A stretch of DNA of 64,000 nucleotides from Lewinellaceae bacterium. Its GTDB lineage: Bacteria; Bacteroidota; Bacteroidia; Chitinophagales; Saprospiraceae. The notes beneath the pieces were generated by a model that saw nothing but the letters and a program-made list of their open reading frames with translations, was not told the DNA's origin and made no database searches. Numbering within the stretch: position 1 is the first letter of the stretch; each line of letters begins with the position of its first letter. Below are positions 28,287 through 36,863 of this stretch, piece by piece. Position numbers and translations under genes: made by a program. Location of the stretch: positions 45,001 through 109,000 of the forward strand of contig JADJRC010000009.1 in assembly GCA_016712415.1 (NCBI GenBank), written 5' to 3'.

Positions 28287-29501
28287 ATGCTGAGCATCCT
28301 CGCCTGGCGAAATATCTGGCGTAACCGCAATCGGTCTCTCATTACGATGGCCTCCATAGCAGGCGCCGTCATGCTTTCCGTGGTGACCACCTCGCTGCAG
28401 AAAGGCGTGTTCGACAACCTGATCCGCAACCTGGTCAGCCTGTACACGGGTTATGTGCAGGTGCACGGCATTGGCTACTGGGATGAGCAGACGCTGGACA
28501 ACAGTTTTGAAATAAACGATTCGATACGAGACGCTGTGTCTCGTACGCCGGGGGTGACAGGTGTCGCCGCACGCCTGGAGGCCTTCGCGCTGGCCTCTGC
28601 AGGCGAAAAAACCCGCGGATGCCTGGTCGTGGGTATCGAACCTTCCGGCGAAGACCGCCTGACCCGATTGCAAAGCAAACTGGAGCAGGGGAAATTCATC
28701 GCGGACAGCTCCAGCGAAGCCCTGGTGGCGGAAGGGCTGGCCGCCAAACTGCGCCTGGGGGTGGGCGATACGCTGGTCTTGCTGAGCCAGGGGTACTACG
28801 GCAGCACCGCCGCCGGACAGTATCGCATCGCCGGGCTGCTGCATTTCGGTTCTCCCGACCTCAACGACCGGGTATGCTACCTGCCCCTCCATGTGGCCCA
28901 ATACTGGCTCGATGCGCCGCAGCGGGCGACGGCGCTGGCCATCAGCCTCGACGACCCGAGGGACCTGCGGCAGACGCAGGCGGCACTGCGTGCGGGGCTG
29001 CCGGCAACGCTCGAAGTGATGAGTTGGGAAGAGATGATGCCGGAAATCGTACAGCATATCAAAACGGATACAGTCGGCATGTACATTTTTATCGCCGTGC
29101 TGTACCTGCTGATCTCCTTCGGTATTTTTTCCACCCTGCTGATGATGCTGTCGGAGCGGCGGCGGGAATTCGGCATGCTGGTGGCGCTGGGGATGCGCAA
29201 GGGCAAAATTGCCCTGATGGTCTTGCTGGAATCGGTATGGCTTGCCCTGGTGGGTAGCTTGGCCGGCTTGCTGCTCAGCTGGCCCGTCGTGTGGTACCTG
29301 ACCCGGTATCCGATCCGCGTCGGCGGGGAATTTGCCAAAATATACGAGCGTTTCGGGTTTGAAGCCGTTTTCCCGGCTACCCTGTATGCGCCGATTTTTA
29401 TAGAACAAACGCTGGTTGTGCTGGCAGTAGGGCTGATCCTGGCTTTTTACCCTGCGGTACAGATTATGCGGCTTAACCCGGTCGCTGCCATGCGGCAGTG
29501 A
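28287..29501 (+). CDS. ABC transporter permease, FtsX/LolC-E type (1)
   Basis: A 404-aa permease with one N-terminal membrane segment after LAWRNIWRNRNRSLITMAS, a periplasmic domain of ~220 residues, and three C-terminal membrane segments (MYIFIAVLYLLISFGIFSTL, LVALGMRKGKIALMVLLESV, and the region near 370). It ends in the LNPVAAMRQ tail common in this family. The architecture matches LolC/LolE and MacB membrane domains. It lies between the LolA-like gene and a second permease. Confidence 0.92.
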   Translation: MLSILAWRNIWRNRNRSLITMASIAGAVMLSVVTTSLQKGVFDNLIRNLVSLYTGYVQVHGIGYWDEQTLDNSFEINDSIRDAVSRTPGVTGVAARLEAFALASAGEKTRGCLVVGIEPSGEDRLTRLQSKLEQGKFIADSSSEALVAEGLAAKLRLGVGDTLVLLSQGYYGSTAAGQYRIAGLLHFGSPDLNDRVCYLPLHVAQYWLDAPQRATALAISLDDPRDLRQTQAALRAGLPATLEVMSWEEMMPEIVQHIKTDTVGMYIFIAVLYLLISFGIFSTLLMMLSERRREFGMLVALGMRKGKIALMVLLESVWLALVGSLAGLLLSWPVVWYLTRYPIRVGGEFAKIYERFGFEAVFPATLYAPIFIEQTLVVLAVGLILAFYPAVQIMRLNPVAAMRQ

Positions 29502-29517
29502 CGCAAATACGACGGCC

Positions 29518-30729
29518 ATGCTCTTTCAGATCGCCTGGCGCAATTTATGGCGCAACCGCTTCCGAAGTTTGCTGATCGCCTTGTCCGTAGCGATAGGCAT
29601 GTGGGCCGGCGCGTTTATCATGGCCATCTATTTCGGTATGGGCAACGGGCGGCTGCGCATCGCCATCGACCGTGAAGTGTCGCATATTCAGGTACACCAC
29701 CCGGGCTTTTCGGAAGATCAGGACCCGAAGTTTCATTTTGATACAGACAGCGTAGCGCAGGTGCTTCGCGAACAACCGGCCATCAAATCGTTCGCGTTGC
29801 GCAGTATTACCTCCGGGATGCTGGCTACCGCTTCCGGCAGTCGCGGGGTGCAGATCAACGGTATCTCGCCCGCAGCCGAACAGTCGACCCGGCAGCTCGG
29901 CGATTTTTTGACCGCAGGCGAATACCTCGATACTGCCACGCAGCACCGTATTTTTATAGGCGCCAGCCTGGCAGATAAAATGAAACTCGGCGTGGGACAA
30001 AAGGTCGTGCTCACCTTTCTCGATACCTCCGCTGCAATCACTTCCGGCGCCTTTCGGGTGTGCGGATTATACAAATCCTTCAACACGCCCCTCGACGAGC
30101 GCAATGTATTTGTCCTGAAAACCGACCTCGACCGGATGCTGGGCCTGCAACACCGTGCGCACGAGGCGGCAATATTGCTGCAACACGACGACGATCTGGA
30201 TACCGCTTTTTACAGTATCAGCGAGCAGCTGCCCGGTTTGAAGGTGGAAAAATGGCAGGACATTTCCCCCGAAACTTCCCTGGTAGTCTCGTCGCTGGAC
30301 ACCTATACCATCATCTATATCGTCATCATCCTGATCGCGCTGGCATTCGGAATCATCAATACCATGCTGATGGCCGTACTCGAACGCACCCGCGAAATCG
30401 GCGTGCTGATGGCTGTCGGTATGAACAGGCTCCGGATATTCAGCATGATCATGCTGGAAACCATCATGCTGACACTGGCAGGCGCACCCGTCGGGCTGCT
30501 GGTTGCGTGGATATGTGTGGAATGGCTGGGCCGAACGGGCATCGACCTTTCCGGCGTTGCCGGCGATGTCATGCAGGATTTCGGGTACGCCAGCGTGATT
30601 TACCCCGTTTTGCCCCTGGGCAGTGTTTTGAAAACTATTTGGCTGGTACTTTTATCGGCAGTGCTGTCTGCCATATTTCCTGCCTTGAAAGCACTCAACC
30701 TCAAACCGGTAGAGGCCATCAGGGCATAA
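29518..30729 (+). CDS. ABC transporter permease, FtsX/LolC-E type (2)
   Basis: A 403-aa paralogue of the preceding permease with the same order: N-terminal membrane segment (LFQIAWRNLWRNRFRSLLI), a periplasmic domain, then three membrane segments containing ALAFGIINTMLMAVLERTRE and MNRLRIFSMIMLETIMLTL, and a tail LNLKPVEAIRA. Together the two could form a LolCE-like heterodimer. The ATPase gene starts 1 bp after its stop. Confidence 0.92.
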   Translation: MLFQIAWRNLWRNRFRSLLIALSVAIGMWAGAFIMAIYFGMGNGRLRIAIDREVSHIQVHHPGFSEDQDPKFHFDTDSVAQVLREQPAIKSFALRSITSGMLATASGSRGVQINGISPAAEQSTRQLGDFLTAGEYLDTATQHRIFIGASLADKMKLGVGQKVVLTFLDTSAAITSGAFRVCGLYKSFNTPLDERNVFVLKTDLDRMLGLQHRAHEAAILLQHDDDLDTAFYSISEQLPGLKVEKWQDISPETSLVVSSLDTYTIIYIVIILIALAFGIINTMLMAVLERTREIGVLMAVGMNRLRIFSMIMLETIMLTLAGAPVGLLVAWICVEWLGRTGIDLSGVAGDVMQDFGYASVIYPVLPLGSVLKTIWLVLLSAVLSAIFPALKALNLKPVEAIRA

Positions 30730-30730
30730 A

Positions 30731-31453
30731 ATGTCGACCGATATGGAAAACCAAACCGTCATTGACGCGCACAATCTATCGAAGGTGTACAACCCCGACA
30801 CTATTCCTGTAAACGCCGTCAACGGCGTCCACCTCCACCTGGAGCGCGGTGAGTTCACGGCGCTCGTGGGGCCTTCCGGATCGGGCAAAACGACCCTGCT
30901 CAATATGATCGGCGGGCTTGACCAGCCTACTACGGGCAAGGTAATCATCAATGGTACGGACATTACCGCTTTACCACCCAATGCCCTGATCGATTTCAGG
31001 TTGCACAATATCGGGTTTGTTTTTCAGGCCTTTAACCTGATCCCCGTGCTGACGGCCCGTGAAAACATCGAGTTCATCATGCTCTTGCAAAAAATACCGG
31101 CAGAGGAGCGATCCCGCCGGGTGGCGGAATTGCTGCTTGCCGTGGGGCTGCCCAATAAAGCGGATGCGAGGCCCGCACAGCTATCGGGCGGGCAACAGCA
31201 GCGGGTCGCCGTTGCCCGCGCCCTGGCATCCAAGCCGCAATTTATCCTTGCCGACGAGCCGACGGCCAACCTCGACAGCCATTCCGCCTCAACCCTGCTC
31301 GATATCATGGAAAAACTGAACACCGACGAACACATGACTTTTTTGTTTTCCACCCACGACCAGCGTGTGATCGACCGCGCCCGGCGGGTGATTACGCTGG
31401 TTGACGGGAGCATCGCTTCCGATACTGCTCCGGCCGGTCTGCGCCATTCGTAA
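30731..31453 (+). CDS. ABC transporter ATPase, LolD/MacB type
   Basis: A 240-aa ATPase: Walker A GPSGSGKTT, Q-loop FVFQAFNLIPVLTARENIEF, signature LSGGQQQR, Walker B FILADEPTANLD and H-loop STHD. The Q-loop context is typical of the LolD/MacB family that works with FtsX-like permeases. Position and 1-bp spacing make it the motor of the adjacent permease pair. An ATG at 30743 (MENQTVID) is an alternative start. Confidence 0.93.
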   Translation: MSTDMENQTVIDAHNLSKVYNPDTIPVNAVNGVHLHLERGEFTALVGPSGSGKTTLLNMIGGLDQPTTGKVIINGTDITALPPNALIDFRLHNIGFVFQAFNLIPVLTARENIEFIMLLQKIPAEERSRRVAELLLAVGLPNKADARPAQLSGGQQQRVAVARALASKPQFILADEPTANLDSHSASTLLDIMEKLNTDEHMTFLFSTHDQRVIDRARRVITLVDGSIASDTAPAGLRHS

Positions 31454-31457
31454 AAAG

Positions 31458-32630
31458 ATGTTAGTCCGACTGTCATATCGCCGGATTTTGCTGTTGCTCC
31501 TCGCAGTGGTCCCGCTTTGCCGAATCGTTGCCCAATCCGACTCTGTTTCCCATTGGGCGCTTGGCGGCTATGTAAAAAACCTGCAAAACTGGGCGTTTGC
31601 CGACCAGCCCAATACCCTGATTAACGGCGGTTTTTTTCACAACCGCCTGATCCTGAAGTGGACACCCGGCAGTGAATGGACACTCGACCTCGAAGTGCGC
31701 AACCGGCTGTTTTACGGAGAGTGGGTGCGGTACCAGCCCGGCTGGGCGGAAGCGCTCGATGCAGACGGCGGACTGGCCGATCTTTCCTTTGTGCCCGTCA
31801 GGCGCCCGGCGCTGATCGGCAGCGTGGTATCTGACCGGCTTTGGGCGCAGTGGCAGCACGGGCGCTGGAGTATCCGTGCGGGCCGACAGCGCATCAACTG
31901 GGCCGTAGCGCTCACCTGGAACCCCAACGACTGGTTTAATGCCTGGAATTTTCTCGATTTCGACTATGAAGAACGCCCCGGCGCCGACGCCCTGCGGGTG
32001 CAGTACCAGATGGGCGGCTTTTCCGCCCTGGATGTAGCCGTCAGTCCTGCACAGACCTTTAAAAAGTGGATCGGCGCGGCCCGTTTGAGCGGCAACTTTC
32101 GCCAGTACGACTGGCAGGTACAGGCCGGCATGTACCGCAACAAGGCGGTGGCCGGGCTGGGCTGGGCCGGCAACCTCGGCAATGCGGGCTTCAAGGGAGA
32201 GGTGTCGGTTTTTCAGCCGTTGGACAAGGCGGAGGGCAATATGAGCCTGAGCGCGACGACAAGCGTCGATATTACCTTCGGCAGCTGGTTCGTAAACGGC
32301 GGGCTGCTGGTCAATACCCTGGGCAGCGGCGGCGATATCGATATCCTGGCCCTCAACCGGAGCAGTCTTGCTCCGGACAACCTGATGCCGGGAAAACTGT
32401 CGTTTTTGGCTGGCGGCTCGCATGCGTTCACGCCGCTTTTCAATACATCGCTTACGGCGGTGTACTCACCCAACGGCCACCTGGTCATAGTGCTGCCGTC
32501 CACGGCTTATTCCGTTGCGGAAAACTGGGACATCGACCTGACGGGGCAGTTGTTCTGGCTGAAAAACGAACAGGGGGTTTTGAAAAATGCCCTGAACTGG
32601 GTGTTCCTGCGGACGCGCTGGAGTTTTTAA
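31458..32630 (+). CDS. Predicted outer membrane beta-barrel protein, DUF1302-like
   Basis: A 390-aa protein with a signal peptide (RRILLLLLAVVPLCRIVAQ), alternating polar/aromatic strands and a C-terminal aromatic end (RTRWSF). The segment SIRAGRQRINWAVALTWNPN and FDYEERPGADALRVQYQMGG resembles the R-x-G-R-Q...N-P-x-D pattern of DUF1302-type barrels. It is the last gene of the LolA-like/ABC operon, 4 bp after the ATPase, and could be the outer-membrane end of that transport route. Its stop overlaps by 4 nt that of the convergent P-type ATPase. Confidence 0.75.
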   Translation: MLVRLSYRRILLLLLAVVPLCRIVAQSDSVSHWALGGYVKNLQNWAFADQPNTLINGGFFHNRLILKWTPGSEWTLDLEVRNRLFYGEWVRYQPGWAEALDADGGLADLSFVPVRRPALIGSVVSDRLWAQWQHGRWSIRAGRQRINWAVALTWNPNDWFNAWNFLDFDYEERPGADALRVQYQMGGFSALDVAVSPAQTFKKWIGAARLSGNFRQYDWQVQAGMYRNKAVAGLGWAGNLGNAGFKGEVSVFQPLDKAEGNMSLSATTSVDITFGSWFVNGGLLVNTLGSGGDIDILALNRSSLAPDNLMPGKLSFLAGGSHAFTPLFNTSLTAVYSPNGHLVIVLPSTAYSVAENWDIDLTGQLFWLKNEQGVLKNALNWVFLRTRWSF

Positions 32631-35082
32631 AGCGTTTTTCGCGCGATCCAGTTGCCCATGCCCACGCCGAACAGCACGATCGTGACCGAACTCAGCGGCA
32701 TCAACACGGCGGCTATCAGCGGCGACAAGGCGCCGGTGACGGCGTACGACAGGCCTACAATGTTGTATATCAGGGCGATGTAATACGCGCGGTTCACAAT
32801 CCTGACGCCCGAACGGGCCAGTTGGACAAACTGCGGCAGGCGCGCGAACTCGTCGGCGTGCAGGATGGCGTCGCAGGCGGGCGTAAAGTTGTTCGTGTTT
32901 TCCGCCACCACGATCCCGATATCGCTCTGGCGCAGGGCGCCGGCGTCGTTGAGGCCGTCGCCGAGCATCAGCACATGCTGGCCGTGGCGTTGCAGTTTTT
33001 TTACAAACTCCAGTTTGTCCTGCGGCGTGCGGCCAAACAGCATCGTGCCGGGATCGGGGAAAAAGGGCGCAAGCCTGGCCGCTTCGCGGTCCTGGTCGCC
33101 GGAAAGCAGCCAGACATTGGAACGGGCAGTCGAGACCTTCGTAAAGGTGGCCGCCCTGAAATAATCCAGCACCTCATCCAGTCCCTGGCGGTAGCGGCTT
33201 TTAACTTCGTAGCAACCCCTGATTTTTCCGCCTGTTTTTACAAATACTGCCCCCGGGTTGGCTGCGGCAAGGGCTTCGCCGGCTTCCGTAAATATGGCCG
33301 AACCGATCAATATTTCCTGACCATGCACGATACCCCGGATACCGAGTCCGGGAATTTCCTCAAAATGTTCCGGCGCTTCTGCCGGCACCTCGGGCATGGA
33401 TTCGTACAGCCGCCGGCTCAGGGGATGCGACGAATGGCGTGTGAGCGAGCGGATGGCCACTTTATCGGCAAAGGCCAGCGGCTCGCCGTGGAAGTCGTAT
33501 TGCTGTTGTGCGACGTTGGTGATCGTGCCTGTTTTGTCAAAAATAACGGCGTTGATGCCCGAAAAGGCCTCGATGACGTGTATGTTTTTGAGGTAAAAGC
33601 GATGCTTGCCCAGGATGCGCATGATGTTGCCGAGTGTAAAGGGGATCGCCAGCGCAACGGCGCAGGGGCAGGCGATAATCATGACGGCGGTGAAGGCATT
33701 GACGGCAACGGTCATGTCGCCCCGTATCAACCACCAGTACAAAAATGCCAATCCGCCCACGCCGAGGATCAGCCCTGTGAAATAGCGCCCCGCCCGGTCG
33801 GCGAGCACGGTGGCGTACCCTTTTCGCCGGTCTGGAATGCTTCGTCGTTCCACAGCCTCGTGAGATAACTCTGTGAAACGCGGCGTGTGAGCGATATTTC
33901 AATGCTTTCACCCGCCTGTTTGCCGCCTGCATAGATGCGTTCTCTGCTCTTCACCCCAACGGGGTCCGACTCACCGGTAACAAAACTGTAATCGATACGC
34001 GCCGAACCTTTCAGCAAGATACCGTCGGCGGGCACGATCTCCCCGCTGCGCACGACAATGATATCGCCCGGCACGAGCCGGTTGACGGGCACTGTAGTCT
34101 CCTCGCTGCCGCTGACCACGGTGGCGGCTACCGGGAAATAGGATTTGTAGTCGCGTTCGAACGACAGTTGCTGCCAGGTATTTTGCTGGAACCACTTTCC
34201 GGTGAGCAGCAGAAAGATCAGGCCGGCAAAGGAGTCGAGGTAGCCTGCGCCCGTTTGGGTCACGATTTCCCAGGCGCTGCGGCCGAACAGCATGAGTATG
34301 CCCAGGGCCAGCGGGAAGTCGATGTTCAGGTGCCGGGTGCGCAGTCCGTTCCAGGCCGACACGAGGTAGTCGCGGGCGCTGAACAGCAGCACCGGCAGGG
34401 CCAGCAACAGGCTCAGGTATCCAAAGATATCGGCAAACCAGCGGTCTGTTTCGGGGTCCATACCCACATACTCGGGAAAACTGAACAACATGATATTGCC
34501 GAAGGCAAACCCGGCCACTCCGATCTGGTAGGCCAGTTTCCTGCTGATCAACGGCTTTTTTTCGCCGTCCACATCGCCGAGGTTGATTTCGGGCGCATAG
34601 CCGATAGAGGCGAGCAGGGCCGCCAGTTTGCGCAGCGATGTCAGGCCCGGATCGAACTGCACGGTGGCTGTTTTCTTCAAAAAATTGACCCTGGAATGGG
34701 TAACGCCCGCGTCGAGTTTGTACAGATTTTCCAGCAGCCAGATACAGGAAACGCAGTGCATTTGCGGCAGGTAGAAGGTGACCTGCGCCGTCTGCCCGTT
34801 GTTGAACTCCAGCAGGTTGTCCTGCACCTCGGCGTCGTCGAGGTAAGCGTATGCCTTGGCGTTTTTGCGATTTTTCAGGTTTTGCCCCGGTTTTTCATCA
34901 AGGTTGTAATATTCGCAGAGGTTGTGGGTGTTGAGTATTTCATACACCATTTTGCAGCCGTCGCAGCAGAAATATTTGTCGCCGATGGTCAGGCGATCGT
35001 CGGGACAGATATCGTGGCAATGGAAGCAGCTGTGCTGCTGCACGGGCGGGTTTTTGGGTTGCAGCAGGGTACTTGCCGGCAT
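32627..35082 (-). CDS. Heavy-metal P1B-type ATPase, CcoI/FixI-like, with a frameshift
   Basis: Read through one frameshift it gives 818 aa. The N-terminus has a Cys-rich metal-binding domain (SCFHCHDICPDD, KYFCCDGCKMVYE), then an HMA domain (MHCVSCIWLLENLY). Membrane segments follow, the phosphatase loop is VTGESDPVG, the ion site CPC is in IIACPCAVALAI, and the phosphorylation site is DKTGTITN. Such enzymes load copper for cytochrome oxidase assembly. The frame is broken at the TTTT at 33821-33824 (plus strand): one additional T gives TGEKGYATVL and a continuous protein. No cco genes adjoin. Start ATG 35082 is chosen just before the first Cys domain. Confidence 0.9.
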
Positions 35083-35237
35083 ACGCTTGAGATTTTGTGG
35101 CAAAAGTACCCGGATGCGTCGCGCGCGCCGGGTGACGGCGGTCATGGGGTGGGGTGATGTTGGTTTGGAACAATGCAAGGCGGTTTTTCAGCAGGAATGC
35201 CTGATAAAAAGCAGCAGGTAATTTTTGGAATTAAATT

Positions 35238-35245
35238 TACCTTTG
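35238..35245 (+). promoter_or_regulatory. Candidate -7 box (TACCTTTG) for tRNA(CAT)
   Basis: TACCTTTGC matches the consensus exactly and lies 31 bp before the tRNA 5' end, a normal spacing for a tRNA promoter. Confidence 0.5.
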
Positions 35246-35275
35246 CACCGTTCATGCAGTCCTGCAACTGCAAAC

Positions 35276-35349
35276 GGGCCCGTAGCTCAGACGGTTAGAG
35301 CAGCTGACTCATAATCAGACGGTCGCGGGTTCAATTCCTGCCGGGCCCA
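35276..35349 (+). tRNA. tRNA with CAT anticodon (probably Met elongator; Ile2 possible)
   Basis: A 74-nt cloverleaf: acceptor GGGCCCG pairs with CGGGCCC, the D loop is in AGCTCAGACGGTTAGAGC, the anticodon loop is CTCATAA and the T arm is GCGGGTTCAATTCCTGC. No CCA is encoded. The anticodon CAT fits elongator Met; lysidine-modified Ile2 cannot be excluded from sequence. A terminator follows. Confidence 0.95.
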
Positions 35350-35360
35350 CTTTGATTTAT

Positions 35361-35399
35361 AGCGACTTATGCGTGTTTTGCGTGTAGGTCGCTTTTTTA
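35361..35399 (+). terminator. Rho-independent terminator after tRNA(CAT)
   Basis: AGCGAC pairs with GTCGCT (35388-35393), with inner pairing of the ATGCGTG/GCGTGT region less clear, followed by TTTTTT. Confidence 0.8.
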
Positions 35400-35572
35400 T
35401 TTGCATACGAGTTGCATACAAGTGGGACTATATTGGTCGAAAAGGACACAGACCAACGCCTGTAAATAGCAGAGCGGCGCCTTCTGCCAATACTGGCAAA
35501 ATCACATGAAAAAGGCACGGGTCGCGCAGCAGGGCGTTTTTCTGAACCGTTCCTTCATTAAAATGCCATGAT

Positions 35573-36472
35573 ATGAAAACACTCTGCTTCACTGCTCTGT
35601 GGGCTGTGGCCGTTTGCCAAACCAGCCTGTCTCAATCTGCTTTCCCTTTTCCAACTGCCCATGCAGAGTGGATTGTCTATAAAGTGTACCCGATTATCGG
35701 CCCGACGGATGAGTTTCTCGTCTACCGCAATTTTGTGGATGGCGACAGCATTTTTATGGGTAAAACCTATACCAGGGTTTTCCGGCAAAATCTCTGCCGC
35801 TGTAGCTGCTCCGTGCCGGATAATTACCTGCCGATTGCAGCGCAAACAACGCTGCTGGGCGGGGTCCGGGAAGAAAACCACCGGGTATATTTTACCAAAT
35901 TCGGAGCCGGCAACGGCCAATCTTACTACAACCCCGTGACAGACACCCTTTTGTTCGATTTTGCGGCGCAAGTCGGCGACTCTATCCCTTATGCCGGCAA
36001 CACCACGCTCGTCGTCGATCTGGTAGATACGGCAAGCGACGGGCGGAAACAGATTCATTTCAAGGTTCATCCTCCCGGGTATCCCGGTGTATGGAAGGAG
36101 GGCATCGGCAGTGCGGGCATTCTGGAAACCACGGAGTTCTTTTTTGCCAATGGCTCCTGCTTCAGCGACCAGGTACCGTCCGATTGTCCCATACCCTGTG
36201 CCGTGACCGCAGTGGAAGACCCGATGGCACAGCCCCGCTTTCGGGTAACGCCCACGCTGGCATCGGATGTTGTCCGCATCGAAAGTGCCGATCCGTCTGA
36301 GCAGTATTCGGTACAGATTCTGAGCAGCACCGGGGTAGTGCTGGATATGCACAAAGGCATTGTCCCCGGCGATCCGATCCATATCGGGCATTTGCCTTCG
36401 GGTATTCTTGTTTTCTACATCAGATCGTCGCAGGGCGCTGTCGGCGCCGGCAGAATCATCAAGGGCGAGTGA
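35573..36472 (+). CDS. T9SS-sorted secreted protein of unknown function
   Basis: A 299-aa protein with signal peptide KTLCFTALWAVAVCQTSLSQ. A central beta-rich domain carries several cysteines (NLCRCSCSVPDNYL, NGSCFSDQVPSDCPIPC). The last ~75 residues (RFRVTPTLASDVVRIESA ... LPSGILVFYIRSSQ) look like a type-A T9SS sorting domain, somewhat diverged. I do not recognise the central domain. The start ATG 35573 sits directly before the signal peptide. Confidence 0.8.
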   Translation: MKTLCFTALWAVAVCQTSLSQSAFPFPTAHAEWIVYKVYPIIGPTDEFLVYRNFVDGDSIFMGKTYTRVFRQNLCRCSCSVPDNYLPIAAQTTLLGGVREENHRVYFTKFGAGNGQSYYNPVTDTLLFDFAAQVGDSIPYAGNTTLVVDLVDTASDGRKQIHFKVHPPGYPGVWKEGIGSAGILETTEFFFANGSCFSDQVPSDCPIPCAVTAVEDPMAQPRFRVTPTLASDVVRIESADPSEQYSVQILSSTGVVLDMHKGIVPGDPIHIGHLPSGILVFYIRSSQGAVGAGRIIKGE

Positions 36473-36509
36473 GCGGCGGGTTTGTTCGGCGTTGGGCCGT
36501 ATCTGACAT

Positions 36510-36739
36510 GAGTCACCCCGAGTTTTGCAATTGTTTTGGAGTAGTTAAATGTTTGGAAACAAGTCGATTATGGCAATATAACCGATACCAAAACACCCCG
36601 CAATCGACGATTTTTACTAATATTCAGGCTCCTTTACAGTCGAGCGTTGCTAACGCATACTGGGCGCCAGGAAGTACGCCGGACTTCCAAGTCCGGCGCC
36701 TCGCGCTACGCTTCAACGGACTTGGAAGTCCGTTGTACA
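36510..36739 (-). repeat. Second, diverged copy of the element at 8501-8786
   Basis: 36510-36585 aligns with the inverse of 8700-8775: GAGTCACCCCGAGTTTTGCA versus GAGTCATCCCGAATTTAGCA, then TTTTGGAGTAGTTAAAT versus TTTTGGAGAAGTCAAAT. The middle part is not clearly alignable. The REP-like pair at 36674-36739 completes the correspondence. A matching inverted end on the right side was not found. Confidence 0.65.
36674..36739 (-). repeat. REP-like double palindrome, copy B
   Basis: The inverse of the arrangement at 8574-8639, same length (66 bp): GTACGCCGGACTTCCAAGTC first, then TTCAACGGACTTGGAAGTCC and GTTGTAC. Confidence 0.9.
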
Positions 36740-36863
36740 TACGCCGCGGTATTGGGGTTGTGGTCAGAATAGTGCTTACAAGACCCATAATTCGCATGTT
36801 AATCAAGTCACATAACCAGTCATCCTATTAAAAAACCTGCTGATCACATCCCCGCAAACCATA

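Noticed and set aside
33769..33853. Programmed -1 frameshift in the P-type ATPase, as known for E. coli copA
   Set aside because: The site is in the middle of the protein, the heptamer in frame is not a classical slippery sequence, and several unrelated genes show the same kind of one-base homopolymer loss.
35361..35460. Integrase attachment site next to tRNA(CAT)
   Set aside because: The tRNA 3' end is followed by a normal terminator and I found no second copy of the tRNA end or any integrase in the window.
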